Positions 1-11,515 of a stretch of DNA of 64,000 nucleotides are shown one piece after another. This DNA is from Pollenia angustigena (lineage: Eukaryota > Arthropoda > Insecta > Diptera > Polleniidae): positions 201,799,621-201,863,620 of the forward strand of contig OV884057.1 in the NCBI GenBank assembly GCA_930367215.1, in the 5' to 3' direction. The first letter of the stretch is position 1, and the number at the start of each line of letters is the position of its first letter. Made by a program: the position numbers and the translations under genes. The notes beneath the pieces are model-generated. The model was not told the DNA's origin, ran no database searches, and saw nothing but the letters and a program-made list of their open reading frames with translations.

Positions 1-172
1 AAAACTAAATAAAACTGGTAAATATATTTTTTTTTAAATAAGAGACAACCGGTTTTGAACTTCGCTTTTCATAAGGGCCCAGAATATATGTACTTTATAG
101 GGTGTAGAATCAATATTGTATATACCTTTTTACCTTCGGTGAAGGGTTTAAACAGAGTAATTTTCGGGAATT

Positions 173-350
173 CAGGGGTCTAATCACTGCATTCGATACT
201 ATCGTATCGAATAAACTATTGAATTTTTTTGCATACGATAGACTCTGGGGTATCGAATGAAAACTCGATAAATGTAATATCGAGTTACTCGATGTCGAAT
301 GCTATTATTTCAAATTCAATACATTTCATTCGATATCGAGTTTCAAGATA
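173..350. mobile_element. Partial copy of the TCGATATCGA MITE
   Basis: It begins CAGGGGTCTAATCACTGCAT, as in the MITE at 14,175, and is followed by ATCGTATCGAATA, TATCGAATGAAAACTCGAT and CATTCGATATCGAG units. The matching right terminus is not visible and the unrelated repeat family resumes near 360. Confidence 0.5.
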
Positions 351-359
351 CCAAAATAA

Positions 360-1420
360 ATAATTTCGACATTTTGGTATATAAGTCATATACATAGGAC
401 ATATGGCAGCCCTAAAATTTAGGTTTTTATAAAAATTTTGATGTTTTTTATCCCATTTTTTATTTATTTTGCTCATAAATTGCCCATTGTCTAACCGATT
501 TGATAGTTTTATATACCGACGTGTTAAGGAAGAATTTTACCATTTACTTAAGTTATATGTATTTATATATAAACATTTAAATAAACTTGTAAATATGTAT
601 ATATTTTAACAAAGTTAATTATAATAAAAAGAGTAATTTTTGTGGATTCAGTATTTCGGTTATAACTCTGCCATTTTTTAACCGATTTGGCAGATTTATA
701 TACCGACGTGTTGAAGAAGAAATTTACCATTTACTTTAGTTATAAAGCTTGGACTCGGGGAGATCTATGGTTCCCGAAAGTGGGTATTTAAAAAAAAAAT
801 TAATTTTGGTAATAACTTTTTTGTATCTGAACCGATTTTCCCGAGTACTTATAAAATATGTTCTACTAAAAATTTCCGATATTTTGATATATAAGTCATA
901 TCCATAGGACATATGGCAGCCCTTAAATTTAGGTTTTTTGTACGGGAGGTACCACGCCCACTTCTCCAATCCCGCCCACATTTTGTAGGATGGTGTGTAT
1001 TGGCAACCTAAATATGTGTACCTAATTTGGAAACTTTGGCTCTTGCCGTTCTCAAGATATACAGAAATAAAAAAATACAACAACAACAAGGGATTTTTGG
1101 AAAAATTTTGAGGTAGTCGTGGTTTTTTGCTCATATCTCCGTCATTTTTGGACCGATCTGGCTGAATTTCAATAGCAAACGTAAACGGAGTATATGTGAC
1201 ATAAATATACATCAACCTAGTCCACATCATTTCTGGGGTTTTCGGAAAACCCATTTCAACATACACAAAGACAGACGGACAACCGGATTTGAACTTCGCT
1301 TTTCATAAGGACCCAGAATATTTATACTTTATAGGGTGTAGGATCAATATTGTGGAACATACAAACGGAATGACAAAGTTATATATACCCTCTTACCTTC
1401 GGTGAAGGGTATAAAAATGA
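360..1420. repeat. Dispersed repeat family with CCACGCCCA unit and GGGTATA end
   Basis: Recognisable parts are duplicated blocks (366-426 with 884-945, sharing GACATATGGCAGCCC; 495-550 with 675-735, sharing TATACCGACGTGTT), one CCACGCCCA unit at 953, an ACAGACGGACAACCGG motif at 1,271, AGGGTGTAGGATCAATATTG at 1,333, and the end CCTTCGGTGAAGGGTATAA near 1,396. The same 3' part occurs at 45-175. Related sequence is at 54,961-55,903 and 27,670-27,860. I do not know the family name. The open frame across this region on the minus strand is an accident of low complexity. Confidence 0.6.
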
Positions 1421-1640
1421 AATGATGTGTGTTGCTGATCGCATAACTTGAGAACGGCTTCACCAATTTTTTCTTTAAAATGATCGTCATGATCCAACTT
1501 AGGTTTTTACGGAAAGAAAATATTGCCCCGCCCACTTTAACGGCCACTTTTTTCGATTTACCTAAAATCAGAAAACGGCTCCATCGATCATTAGTAATCA
1601 GCTACCGAGCGAAGCCGGGGCGGCCTGCTAATATACTAAT
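1421..1640. other. Possible Helitron 3' end
   Basis: The motif ACCGAGCGAAGCCGGGGCGG followed by CCTGCTAAT ends near 1,631. Arthropod Helitrons end with a short GC-rich hairpin followed by CTRR and insert between A and T; here CTAA is followed by T. No 5' TC terminus or Rep/helicase coding is seen in the window, so this is tentative. Confidence 0.35.
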
Positions 1641-3300
1641 AAAATATTTAAGTCTTATAAAAAGTTCTTTAAAAGCTGTAATAAAAATTTTTTCCTATGC
1701 TTAATATTTTCACTTAATGAATAAATCACGTAAATCATGTCAGTTTTCGAAGCGTGAAACAAGCATTTTTCCGATCTCTTAAGCAGAGCTTCTATGCGGG
1801 GGATTCGAAACAAAGATCTGGTTAAAAAAAAAGAATAAGTTTAAAACACAATTATTTCGTACCTGGAACTTCATTTACAAGAACTTCAACGAATATTGAA
1901 CGATTAAATCTGCGTAAATTCCAATTTCACACATTGTGATTGTTTAAGAAGACTTAAAAATAAAACTACACCATTCATTTAATTTAAAACAAACAGATTT
2001 AAACTACATGCATCATAATCTGACATCGTTTTAAACTTTAAAGGCGTCCATTTATGGAAAAAAAATAATTAAAAGAGAGAAACATTAAGTTACAACAGAA
2101 ATATGAAAAAGAACTGGGCGTAACAGTTACGCGCGATTGAATACTTAAACAGTTCGTTAAAAATTTAATGCAAAATTTTTAAAAAAGAAAAAATATACAT
2201 TAATTTTTTTTCTTTTTTAAAAAATTGTTACAAAAAGAATAAGAACATTTAAAACCTTATGGTTTATAACTATTAAGAAGTCAAAAGAAACATGTCGAAG
2301 AAAAAAAATATCTTTTAAATGACTTCAACTTTTATAATTATTTCCAACTAAAAAAAAAATCAGAACATTTTCCAAATCATTTGCTAAAGCCTTTTTTTGG
2401 AGTTGCGATCCCTTAACAAAGCAAAAAGTTTGTCAACCCTTTTAAGAAAACTCTAAAATGTTGTAAAAAAGAAAAATTAAATAACAAAGAACACAAAAAG
2501 AACCCATTAAATGAAATAATGTGTAACGTTGAAAAACAAAAGTAAAATACATAAATACGAAATTATCGTCATCATCATGACAATTTTGTGGTATTTAAGT
2601 GTTGTTAACATGGAAAAGAAGGAGTCGAGTTCAGTGGAGTTGGAGTCAAGTCGAGTAGTGACAACTACGAAATAATTCCTCTCTTTTTTCTTTTTTTTTC
2701 TGTGTCTTGTGCAACATCAAAGCTGGTGGAGCAAAATTAAAGGGAGCCAGAAAACACACACAAGAGTGGAATAAAAAACAAAAATTACCATGGAAAACTA
2801 ACAGAATGAACTAAATGTTAAATGAAGTTAGTGATGGCAATGATTTATAGGAACATTGCACTTTCCAAGAATATGTAGAGTAGTAGCATGTGGTGATTGG
2901 GTGTGTATGAATGCATAAATTTATATGCACAAAGTTCTTGTTCTATTTTTGCCTGGACATGCAGAAGTACGATTTCATAAAGAGGAGTATAAAATATTGC
3001 ACAAAAAAGAAAAAGAATTGATTCAGAAAAGGCAACGCTAAGGATTTGCGGTTGCCTTTATTCAATTTTATTTATTATGTTAAAAGAAATTCCAAAACTA
3101 CATTCTTCGGGAGTTTTTCCATATGGAAACTCTACTACATTCTTAAGATGCCTGCTCGAATGCTATTGCAGTTTCAAAACTTTAACTGTCTTGAGAATGC
3201 ACTGACTGTTTCTAAAAAGATAAAACCACTTGCAGAACGAAGTAGGAGATTTTAGTTAAGGCATCTTAATTCCGGTGACTATTCGTTCTGTATTGTACAG
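1641..3300. other. AT-rich stretch, nothing recognised
   Basis: This stretch holds homopolymer A/T runs and a short GA-rich segment at 2,615-2,665. No TIR pair, exon or transposase similarity was noticed on either strand. Confidence 0.4.
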
Positions 3301-3309
3301 AACAGTACT

Positions 3310-3920
3310 GTAGGTTAGGTTAGGTTCCATTGGCAGCCGTGATCAAGCACAGCTTACGTGGGTCCCGTTGTGTTTCCATATCACACCATCTCCCATGAGT
3401 CCTATGTTATCTGGCTGCTAGTATTCTCATGCACCAGAGAGACAAGTTTTGTCCCCAAAGGCTCTTCGACAAACATTTCGAGTCTTAAATCTCCGAATGC
3501 CGGGCAATTACAGAGAAGATGTTCGGTTGACTCTTCCTCTTCCTCATCGCCGCATCTTCTACACAAGTCATTGTAAGGGAGCCCCAGCCTCTGGGCGTGC
3601 CTCCCAATGGGCCAGTGGCCGGTAATAACCGCAATTAGGTTTCTTAGATGATGTCTGGACAGCTGTAATGCCCGCCGTGTCCTTTTTTCAGCTATGATGA
3701 GCCAGATTTTCCCACAGGTAGTTTCATCGTGCCACCTCTGACTGGCAATAAGATGAAACTTGTGCGCTATAAGTTGCTTACACCTTGGGAGTGAAGCACC
3801 TACATTATATGTGGAACCGTCCCGATTCAAGATGGTACCTGCATACGCCATGTATGTCCCCATTTCCGGGGACCCAATTAAGAGTGACCAGTGAATGTCC
3901 CGCTATCTCCTATCTCCAGT
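3310..3920 (-). pseudogene. 3' fragment of an RNase H-bearing non-LTR retrotransposon
   Basis: Minus-strand translation begins in one frame with GHSLVTLNWVPGNGDIHG, similar to the end of a retrotransposon RNase H domain. It switches frame to read YNVGASLPRCKQLIAHKFHL and then LSRHHLRNLIAVITGHWPIG, RHAQRLGLPYNDLCRRCGDE and STEHLLCNCPAFGDLR, a Cys-rich C-terminal module (CxxC...H...C) typical of I/LOA/R1-like elements with RNase H. The 3' tail on the minus strand ends in AACCTAACCTAACCTA at 3,311-3,326. The upstream RT is absent, as expected for 5' truncation. Confidence 0.75.
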
Positions 3921-4086
3921 ACTGATGTAATACAGTTAAATATTATTTTAGCGGTTTAAAATCGTTTTTTGATTTTCGACAAATCATTATTTTGTAACTC
4001 GCCTAAGCTCTTTCTTATTTCCGATTCTCTAATTTTATTAAAGAACAACTTACGATACGAACATTTATTGAAATATAAATTTCCTT

Positions 4087-4400
4087 ACCCTGTGGCCACA
4101 CGATCAAGTTGTTCTTGATAGTCTTTTACATATACTGCTTGTCAAAATTTACATAAATTGAAAGCTGTGACGTAGGCTGCACTCAAATTGTAAGCAATTT
4201 ACTTTCAAGATGTCATCAAGAAAACAATTTAAAAGACAAACATGTAATCAGCTGTTAAATTGAAAGTAAAATTGCCAAACAAATGGAAAGGTGAAATCGT
4301 GGTCAATTTAAAAAATGTGAGTGTGTTAGTAAAAAAGTGAAAGTGTATTGCAAATTGAATGGAATTGAAAGGCAAAACTTGATCATGTGGCCACCAAGTT
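4087..4400. mobile_element. MITE with GTGGCCACACGATCAAGTT ends
   Basis: The inverted repeat CTGTGGCCACACGATCAAG (about 4,091) and CTTGATCATGTGGCCACCAAG (about 4,370) encloses roughly 300 bp of non-coding DNA. A target duplication was not identified. It interrupts the ACGATAT-repeat array described next. Confidence 0.55.
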
Positions 4401-5135
4401 AAGAAACCCCTTACGAAAATAAATTGTTTTACGATATTAAATTAAAAAAAGTTAATCTTTCGATGTTATAAGATATTTTTAAATTGCAAAAAGAATAAGA
4501 ATTTTTGCTAAAGAAAATTATACGATATAAAAATTATCTTGAAGAAATTCTTACGATATAAAATTTTTTTCAAGAAATTTTTACGATATTGAAATTTTTC
4601 TAGAGATATACTCACGATAATACGTTTTCTATAAGAAAATCCTTATTTTTTTAATTCTTTCGATATAAGCGCTTTTTATAATTCTTACGATATTATAACT
4701 AACCCTCCTGACTGTTAAGGTACGTTTTCAGTATAAAGATTTTCTTAAACAAAAACTTTCTTAAAGAAAATTTTACGATATAAAAATTTCTTCAAAAATT
4801 TTTGAAGAAATTTTTACGATATTAAAATTTTCCCTACGATATTACTTTAAGAAGATCCTTTTTTTAATCTTTTGCTATTAGGTTTTTTAATCTAGCGATA
4901 TTTTAATTTAAAAAAATTTTATGATATTAAAAATTTTCTTTAAGAAATTCTAACGATATAAACAATTAAGAAAAACCCTAATATTAATAATAACCTTAAA
5001 GAAAATCGTTTGATATTAAATTTATTTTAAAGACAATCTTACGATATAAACATATTTCTTACGATATTAAAACTTATTACCAAACAAACCCTAATGATTT
5101 TAGCATTTTCTTATAGAAAATCTTAAGATGCTAGA
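4400..5135. repeat. Degenerate array of TTACGATATAAA-type units
   Basis: Units such as TCTTACGATATAAAAATT and TTTTTACGATATT recur roughly every 30-60 bp, mixed with AAGAAATT spacers. The style resembles the interior of the Tigger-like arrays at 36.7, 62.5 and 26.0 kb, but the unit differs and termini were not found. Confidence 0.5.
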
Positions 5136-5716
5136 AATATTTAAATTAAGCACCAGGTTTTTCCCTTCTCCGATTCAAGTTGTACGTTTGTATGATGTCG
5201 TCCTTCTTAATTAAAGGGTGTTATTTGTGCTCTTTTTATTTTTAAGGGATAAAAAAAAACTAAATACAAAGCAAAAAAAATAAATCTAAAGTGTGTTTAA
5301 CTTTAATGGCTAAAAACGAGTACAAGACAAACTATGAAAACAAAGTAGGGGACCTTTTTCCACGGAACATTTTTTAATTATGAATCATGTGTCTCTTAAA
5401 AACTTTAGAAAAGGGGGAGTTTTAACAACAAAGCAACGAACAATAATTATAAATAATTGCTCTTGTAATAATAACGACAGAATTATCAGAATTGTTACAT
5501 AAATAAATCTCGCAATTTTATTCAATTACACTAAAAAGGTGCCTTTAATTGTTTGAGGGGCAACAAAAGTAAAGGTAAAAGCCATTTCTTTCGCTCTTAA
5601 ATTTTGGTTTATGTGTCATTTGTAAACAAAGAAATCAACTCTGGAACAAAACAGGGTTGCAAAATGCAAATACCAACAAGCAAGTAAGTGTGAAATTTAA
5701 CAAGTAAGCAGAATAT
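5136..5716. other. AT-rich stretch, nothing recognised
   Basis: No inverted-repeat termini, coding similarity or splice-flanked exon was noticed. It contains several A-runs. Confidence 0.4.
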
Positions 5717-6574
5717 CAAGGTTGGCAACCGAAACGAGTTTCGGTATCGGTACTTAAGCATGACTGTGTTTCAAAACGTAAGTTGAAAAGCAACTCGCCT
5801 TTAAAATTGCATTTTTCAATGCAACAGTGTAGAATCTTACAATGTTATCTGTCGCAAAGTGCACCAAAATAGTTATCGACACAATATTACATCGTCCTGA
5901 CTTGCAAATTTTGTTGCTGCAATTTTTAAAAATTCGGCTTTGAAATTGCATTAGTGTCCAGATTATAAAATTATAGTTTAGCAATTTTTGTATGTCTTTC
6001 CTCTTCTTCTTTTTATATTTTCTTTTTATATAAATGCACCTACACCCAACCTTAAGTTAAAAAGTGCGAAACAAAACAAAACAGAATTGCAGTGTACATA
6101 AAACTGAGTACCCCTCACCAATCTTCCCATCCTCACACCATAAACTCGGGACTGCTGCAACAAAAATTGCAAGTCTGTACGATGACTATGCAAACTGTGC
6201 ACCGTTTAACTTGTAGATATGCTTTTGACTTTGACCCCTGTTTGGGAACTCAGCCAATTTGTTATTTCGGTGAGGATTTTATATTTATATAAATTTCGGT
6301 ACACCCTTACAGACACGTTTATAACAAAACAAGACTGTTAAAAAACATAGAAGGAAGGGGTCTAAACGACTTGGATGACTTGGATTTTTAAAATGGTAGA
6401 ATTTTCAAAGGTATTTTTCTTTAAAACCGTGAAACCATTTTTTTGATTTGCAAAATTAATATGTACAATTAAAAATAAAATTAATTTTGCAGAATTAAAA
6501 TTTGTTTGCATCCGAAACGAATTTCGGTATTGGTGGTAAACTTTTTGTTATTCCGATATCGGTTGCCAACCTTG
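5717..6574. mobile_element. Aged hAT-like MITE, 858 bp
   Basis: The ends CAAGGTTGGCAACCGAAACG and, from the other strand, CAAGGTTGGCAACCGATATC enclose sequence with GAAACGARTTTCGGTAT motifs near both termini. The flanking octamers CAGAATAT and TAAAATAT match at six of eight. A small open stretch at 6,092-6,292 has no recognisable similarity. Confidence 0.62.
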
Positions 6575-7623
6575 TAAAATATTGAAAGACCTCAAAGAAA
6601 TCTAACAAAAAACTCAAAATCATTGGTAAATATTGCTTCTAAAACAAACTGGAAATTGTTTGTTCCTTTTTAAGAAAACGCAAAAAAAAAAGGAAAAACA
6701 TTTAAATTTTTTGCTTTGTTTATTTCGTTTTTGTGTAGAGCAAAGAGTAGAGTGCAGCAAAAATAATAAACTAGAAAGAACGAACCAACTAAAATGTCAA
6801 TAAGTTAAATCAAGTGCGAGTTTATACAGAGTAGTTGCACTAGATGATGGTTTCTTCTTCTGGTTAAAAACTTAACAAATAAGAAAGTTAAATCGGTCAA
6901 GCCCGACCATATGATTTCCTACAACACACAAATTTTCGAGAGAGTACCCTTTTTAAGACCCCATAGACCCCCGAGAACAAAATTATATTACGAGGTTAAG
7001 ATTCATGTAGAAGTTCTTTGTGTAAATTAAATATTTTCGCATTAAATTGATTTTTGGGTGGGGGTTTATATAGGCCCTATGGTCAATTTTGGACCTCCCA
7101 AAACAAAATTTGGACACGACATACATTAAAAAGAAAAATCAATCCATCCGTACTTAAATCAAGCCGAGGCGGTGTCAATAGTACGTTAAGTACGGATTTC
7201 CTTAAATCAAATACAGAAGGCTTGATTCAAGTACTGATTACTCAAGTGCACTGTACTTTAAATAATCCGATAACGAAATTGACTTAAGTAAAAGTGTGAT
7301 AAAAATTCAAGAATTTCTAAGTTGGTTTAATCGCGAATTGATGCTGAAAATAATTCGAAAGGTAGTTTTTTATTCTAAACTAAACACTTAGGCCTGGAAT
7401 AGAATAAAGTACTTGTAGTAGTAGCTGAAACTGGCGAATGCTCTGTAGCGCGACGAAGTTAAAAATTTCGAATTTTGCGCTTAAATTTCAACTGCAGCGA
7501 CTGCAACAACTAAGTATTCTGTTGACAGTACTTTGAAACTGCTGTTTTTCACTTTTGATAGCTTACAGCGCTATTTGTAACGTTGTACTACAGCGACTAT
7601 TCTGTTCCCCACTTTATCTCAGG
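6575..7623. other. Mixed repeat fragments
   Basis: At 6,880-7,060 lies the left end of the GTCGGTCAAGCCCGACCATA repeat family (also at 10.9, 12.1 and 49.6 kb). At 7,130-7,270 is sequence related to 37,330-37,610 (shared motifs CCGTACTTAAAT, GAATCAAGTACT and TCCGTACTTAAATCAAG). The 7,392-7,620 segment has TGTAGCGCGAC and ACAGCGACTATTCTGTT motifs near possible ends, but no convincing TIR pair. Confidence 0.45.
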
Positions 7624-7627
7624 GAAC

Positions 7628-7660
<33 letters not shown>
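7624..7660. repeat. (AG)n microsatellite
   Basis: About 18 perfect AG dinucleotides directly abut the left end of the DD41D mariner copy A. Confidence 0.95.
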
Positions 7661-7662
<2 letters not shown>

Positions 7663-7665
7663 GTT

Positions 7666-8964
7666 TCGGGTGATTTTTTAAGAGCTATAGGAAAGTTTAA
7701 ATAAAAAACAAATAAAATTCAGAAAAATGCATGAAATCTTTATTTGAATCGATAGTACGGTCCATATAATTCAATGTTTGAAGATTATTTCATGCAAATG
7801 TTGACCGTGACTGCGCCTCAAATGGTCCATCCGCTTAGTCCAATTTTGGCATACTTCCAACATTTCGGCCGGTATCTCATGAATAAATGCTTCAATGTTG
7901 TCTTCCAATGCGTCAATTGAAGCGGGCATGTGTGTATAGACATGAGCTTTAACATAGCCCCACAAAAAATAGTCTAAAGGCGTTAAATCGCACGATCTAG
8001 GCGGCCAATTGACCGGTCCCGAACGTGTAATAAAATGTTCACCGAACTCGCCTCTCAATAAGTCCATTGTTAAGCATGCTGTGTGGCATGTGGCACCGTC
8101 TTGTTGAAACCACATGTCATGCAAGTCAAGTTCTGCATTTTGGGCAAAAAAAAGTTGGATATCATCTCACGGTAGCGCTCACCATTCACAGCTACGATAC
8201 GATTCGCATCATCTTTGAAGAAGTACGGTCCAATGATGCCACCAGCCCATAAACCGCACCAAACTGTGACTTTTTCTGGATGCATTGGTAGCTCTTGCAA
8301 TGCTTCTGGCTTATCTTCACTCCAAAATTGACAATTCTGCTTATTAACGTACCCATTGAGTCAAAAATGAGCTTCGTCGCTGAACACAATTTTTCGATAA
8401 AAAAGTGGATCTTCGGCCAACTTTCCAAGAACCCATTCACCAAAAATTCTACGTTGCGGTCGGTCGTTCGGCTTCAATTCTTGCACCAGCTGTATTTTGA
8501 AAGGCTTCACACCTTAATCGTTCTGCAAAATTTTCCACGTTGTTGAGTAACAGACCCCCAATTGCTGCAAACGGCGACGAATCGATAATTGATGGTCATC
8601 ATCAACACTGGCCGATACAGCTGCAATATTTTCTTCACTTCGCAATCCACGTAAGCGTGTTTGTGGTTTAATGTCCAACAATGTAAATTTGGTGCGAAAT
8701 TCAGTCACAATAGCCCGAATAGCCGATTCAGTGGGTCGATTAATCTGACCATAAAATGGAAGAAGCGCGCGATGAACTTTCTTAACAGAGCACACGTTTT
8801 TATAATAAAATTCAATAATTTGCAAGCGTTGTTCGTTTGTAAGACGATTCATGGTTAAATTATAGTCCAAACTGAAGATGTTTGACAGTAAAAAAAAACA
8901 CGAAACGTGCGTCAGCTGATTAAACCAGTGTTACCAAAAAGATAATAGCTAAAAAATAACCCGA
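7666..8964 (-). mobile_element. DD41D mariner-like element, near full length, inactivated (copy A)
   Basis: A 1.3-kb element ends in matching inverted repeats TCGGGTGATTTTTTAAGAGC (7,666) and, from the other strand at 8,964, TCGGGTTATTTTTTAGCTAT. The minus strand encodes a Tc1/mariner transposase. The N-terminal helix-turn-helix begins MNRLTNEQRLQIIEFYYKN at 8,858; the first Asp is in FSDEAHF; the second is in WFQQDGATCHTA; the third is in DLTPLDYFLWGYVK. Forty-one residues separate the second and third acids, so this is DD41D type (rosa/Visitor-like as I remember the classification). Lesions are a TAA at 8,514-8,516, a TGA replacing a Trp codon at 8,361-8,363 just after EAHF, and a frameshift around 8,125-8,140. 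A second copy lies at 58.45 kb. Confidence 0.88.
7771..8858 (-). pseudogene. DD41D mariner transposase pseudogene (copy A)
   Basis: All three catalytic regions can be read but not in one frame. From 8,858 to 8,515 the HTH domains are open. After a TAA the same frame continues GVKPFKIQLVQELKPNDRPQ to the FSDEAHF motif and then a TGA. It goes on through NGYVNKQN, HPEKVTVWCGLWAGGIIGPY and FFLPKMQ. A frame change near LPKMQ then gives LHDMWFQQDGATCHTA down to HGQHLHEIIFKH at the stop at 7,771. Family length is about 340-350 residues and this copy spans that full length. It would need repair at three places, so it is not expected to make active transposase. Confidence 0.85.
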
Positions 8965-9251
8965 TATTATTAACTTCTTCTTATCGATAACACATGTTTA
9001 TTTCAAATTCGTTTTATTGTGCCCTTTGTTAACAGAAGAACTCGCAATTCTAAGACACCAGCAGCATGCCCGATTTGGTTTTCGTTACCATTCCACTTTA
9101 AAAATGTGATGTTTTCAACAAAATAATGTTAACAAATAGAATTTGGGAATTTTTGCTTTTTATTTTACTTTTTAAAAATGAAATAATTTATGTTGTTCTT
9201 CTTGTAGTGTTGTCTACACCAAACAAGTAAATCGTTTTTTACCAACTTGTG

Positions 9252-9402
9252 TAGCGTTGTTGAATGAAAAAACTCTTACTAAATTTAAGTTTTTTCCAAT
9301 AACTTTTAATACGACTAGTAAGAGTTTTTTCTAGTCGTACTTAAAGTTAGTGGAAAAAACTTAAATTAAGAAGGAGTTTTTTTTTTTCAACAACATACTA
9401 AT
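9252..9402. repeat. Hairpin (inverted repeat with about 65-bp arms)
   Basis: GTTGTTGAATGAAAAAACTC ... TTAAGTTTTTTCCA on the left pairs with TGGAAAAAACTTAA ... GAGTTTTTTTTTTTTCAACA on the right, around a centre containing CGACTAG and CTAGTCG. Similar sequence occurs at 33,925-34,010 (AGTGGGAAAAAACTTAAATT). Confidence 0.7.
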
Positions 9403-9478
9403 AAGAAATTTTTGTATGGCAGCTTTTGTCTAATATGGAAATATGGACACACATACTTTGATATTTGTATTTGCTGTA

Positions 9479-10475
9479 CACAGAAAAAATTATTGCCGAA
9501 TTATTTTCAAACAAACGCTTGTTTGAAAATTTTTTTAATTTCTACAAATTTTTTTACTGATTCGATTAAAATTTTTGTTTGAATTTTATTTAACCAACAA
9601 AAATGTTGACAACCATTCAAAAATATAATACACGCGTGAAACCAATCAAGTTTTCATAATTTTGTATGAAATATTTAACGCTTTTTAATGTTTACGTCTT
9701 TTTGCATTTTTTTATTTGATCGTAAGCAACACTTCCTAATGTGAAATATAAGAACTACAACAAAAAACACATACAGTCTATTTTTGGACACTTTAAAAAA
9801 GTACAACAGTAAGAAAGATGAAGAGGTTTGAAGTAAAAAAAAAAAAAAAAATAGCAGGTAAAAAACGTTTCACTCTTTTTAAACAACAGAAACAACAACA
9901 ACATTATAAGAAACAAAATAAATTTTTGGTTGGTTAAAAAAAAACCAAAATCCCGTATTCAATTTTTTCAAACTGTTTGCTTAAATACATCAAATACAAA
10001 AATATAATGAAGACGAAAAACATATGGAGTCGGTCTGTCGCCGTTTTTGGGTTACATTTCTTCTTCATTAGCAAAGGAAAGGATACAGCAACAGTGAGTG
10101 ATGACGAAAAACATTGTGTGTATAAATAAAGACTTCGTTCAAAAATTATTCCAACAAAAAAATGTGTCTCAAAGCCAGCCGGCCGCTCTGCTCTCTCTGC
10201 CATCATCTTCTAATACAGTGCCTGCTTGTGTGCGCATCATTGCTTGTGCAAAAACATGTTTTTTTTGATTTTGAAATTTAGTATATGAATTTCAGTAAAC
10301 TTTTTGTTTGATTCAGTTAAATTATTTGTTTGAAAATATCAGTGTTTTTTTTCAATAAACAAAATGCAAATAAATTGTTTGAATATGCGAATTTGTTTAT
10401 AGGACCGATTTCAGACAAAAAATTGTTTGATTCTACAAATTTTTTGTTTGAATTGGAAAAATAATTTTTTCTGTG
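9479..10475. mobile_element. 1-kb CACAG...CTGTG element, copy 1 (TA duplication)
   Basis: The ends CACAGAAAAAATTATTGCCG and, from the other strand, CACAGAAAAAATTATTTTTC are flanked by TA/TA. The right subterminal 240 bp contain about eight TTGTTTGA motifs, resembling transposase-binding arrays. No transposase is encoded. Three other copies are at 34,705, 35,519 and 41,656. CAC...GTG ends with 2-bp duplications suggest CMC-like affinity; this is an inference. Confidence 0.78.
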
Positions 10476-10506
10476 TACACAGCTTTGAAAGATTTGCAAA
10501 GTAACT

Positions 10507-10678
10507 GAGCAACCTAAATAAGAGCGTCAAGCGTTTTTTATCCACCAATATATTTTCAATAAAACAAACCGACCTAGCGATCGGTCTGTCTGAATTCGCG
10601 TTCTAAAGGTTTGTTTCGTATTAATTGTATGAAAATTAAAAGTTTTGACTTGAATAAATGTTTGACGCTCTTATTTAG
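10507..10678. mobile_element. Short MITE, about 165 bp
   Basis: The inverted repeat CTAAATAAGAGCGTCAAGCG at about 10,514 and GTTTGACGCTCTTATTTAG at about 10,655 surround a centre with the palindromic CGACCTAGCGATCGGTCTG. No coding; the duplication is unclear. Confidence 0.6.
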
Positions 10679-10924
10679 CTGGATCAGTACTGAAATTCTG
10701 TAACTTTTTAACGACAAAAAATTGTCGTTAAGTAGTCAAAATTCGTTAGCTAACGAAAATTGTCGTTAAGAGCTATTCTGTAATGAAATTTTAACAATTG
10801 TTATCGGCAAAAAAAGACGGTAGCTAACGACACAAAAAAAGTTCTTGTTAAATAATAACGACAACAAATGTACTGTTAACTGATTAAAAATATAGAGTAA
10901 AGTATTCAATTTTTAACACAAAAA

Positions 10925-11515
10925 AAGTAAGAAAGTATAGTCGATCAAGTCCGACTCTACATTGCAGTATTTGGGTGATCATGTTTTCTCCAAAAGAAGT
11001 ATGTTGTGAGGTTAATATTCACATAAGACATTTTTGTGCCAATATTATCTAAGTATCTACTACCATTATTCGTATGGGAGCTGGGTCAAATATGGACCGA
11101 TTCTAAAAAAAATTATTCTGGTGATTTATGTAGCTTGCGACAAAATATTTTTGGATCTTATTCAACTCAAATGTCTATAAAACAAATTGGCTATTAACAG
11201 GCACAAAACCCTATTCCGGAAAGAAGTTTTTAGTGGGATATTAAAATTAAATAACTGCTTCTCACCATTACAAAAAGGCTTCGACCTTGTGACAATAAAC
11301 GCATATGTACTAAATTTTATAATTTTACAAGATTATCTTGGACAGACTACCAGCAATCCTGATAGAAGGACGGGCTTCGTTAAATGGATTCTGACATTGA
11401 TTCTGAGTCAATCGATACACCAAAAGGCAGGCCCAGAACCTTTATTTAAATATGTTACACACATTCGTACAAACACATAATATCCTCTTCACATACAGTA
11501 GTGTAGGTATAAAAA
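10925..11515. repeat. GTCAAGYCCGAC repeat family, copy in tandem unit 1
   Basis: It starts AAGTAAGAAAGTATAGTCGA, runs through AATATGGACCGATTC, GCTTCGACCTTGTGACAATA and CATTGATTCTGAGTCAAT, and ends CAGTAGTGTAGGTATAAAAA. The same order occurs at 12,108-12,735 and, inverted, at 49,640-50,322. It appears non-coding and its class is unknown to me. Confidence 0.62.

Noticed and set aside
736..1266. Long minus-strand open stretch of 176 codons
   Set aside because: It lies wholly inside the CCACGCCCA repeat family. The product is aromatic and Lys-rich without domain pattern, and the related copy at 55 kb does not preserve the frame.
3311..3326. Interstitial telomere repeat TTAGG
   Set aside because: The GGTTA run is only three units and sits exactly at the 3' end of the LINE fragment, so it is best explained as the element's tail.
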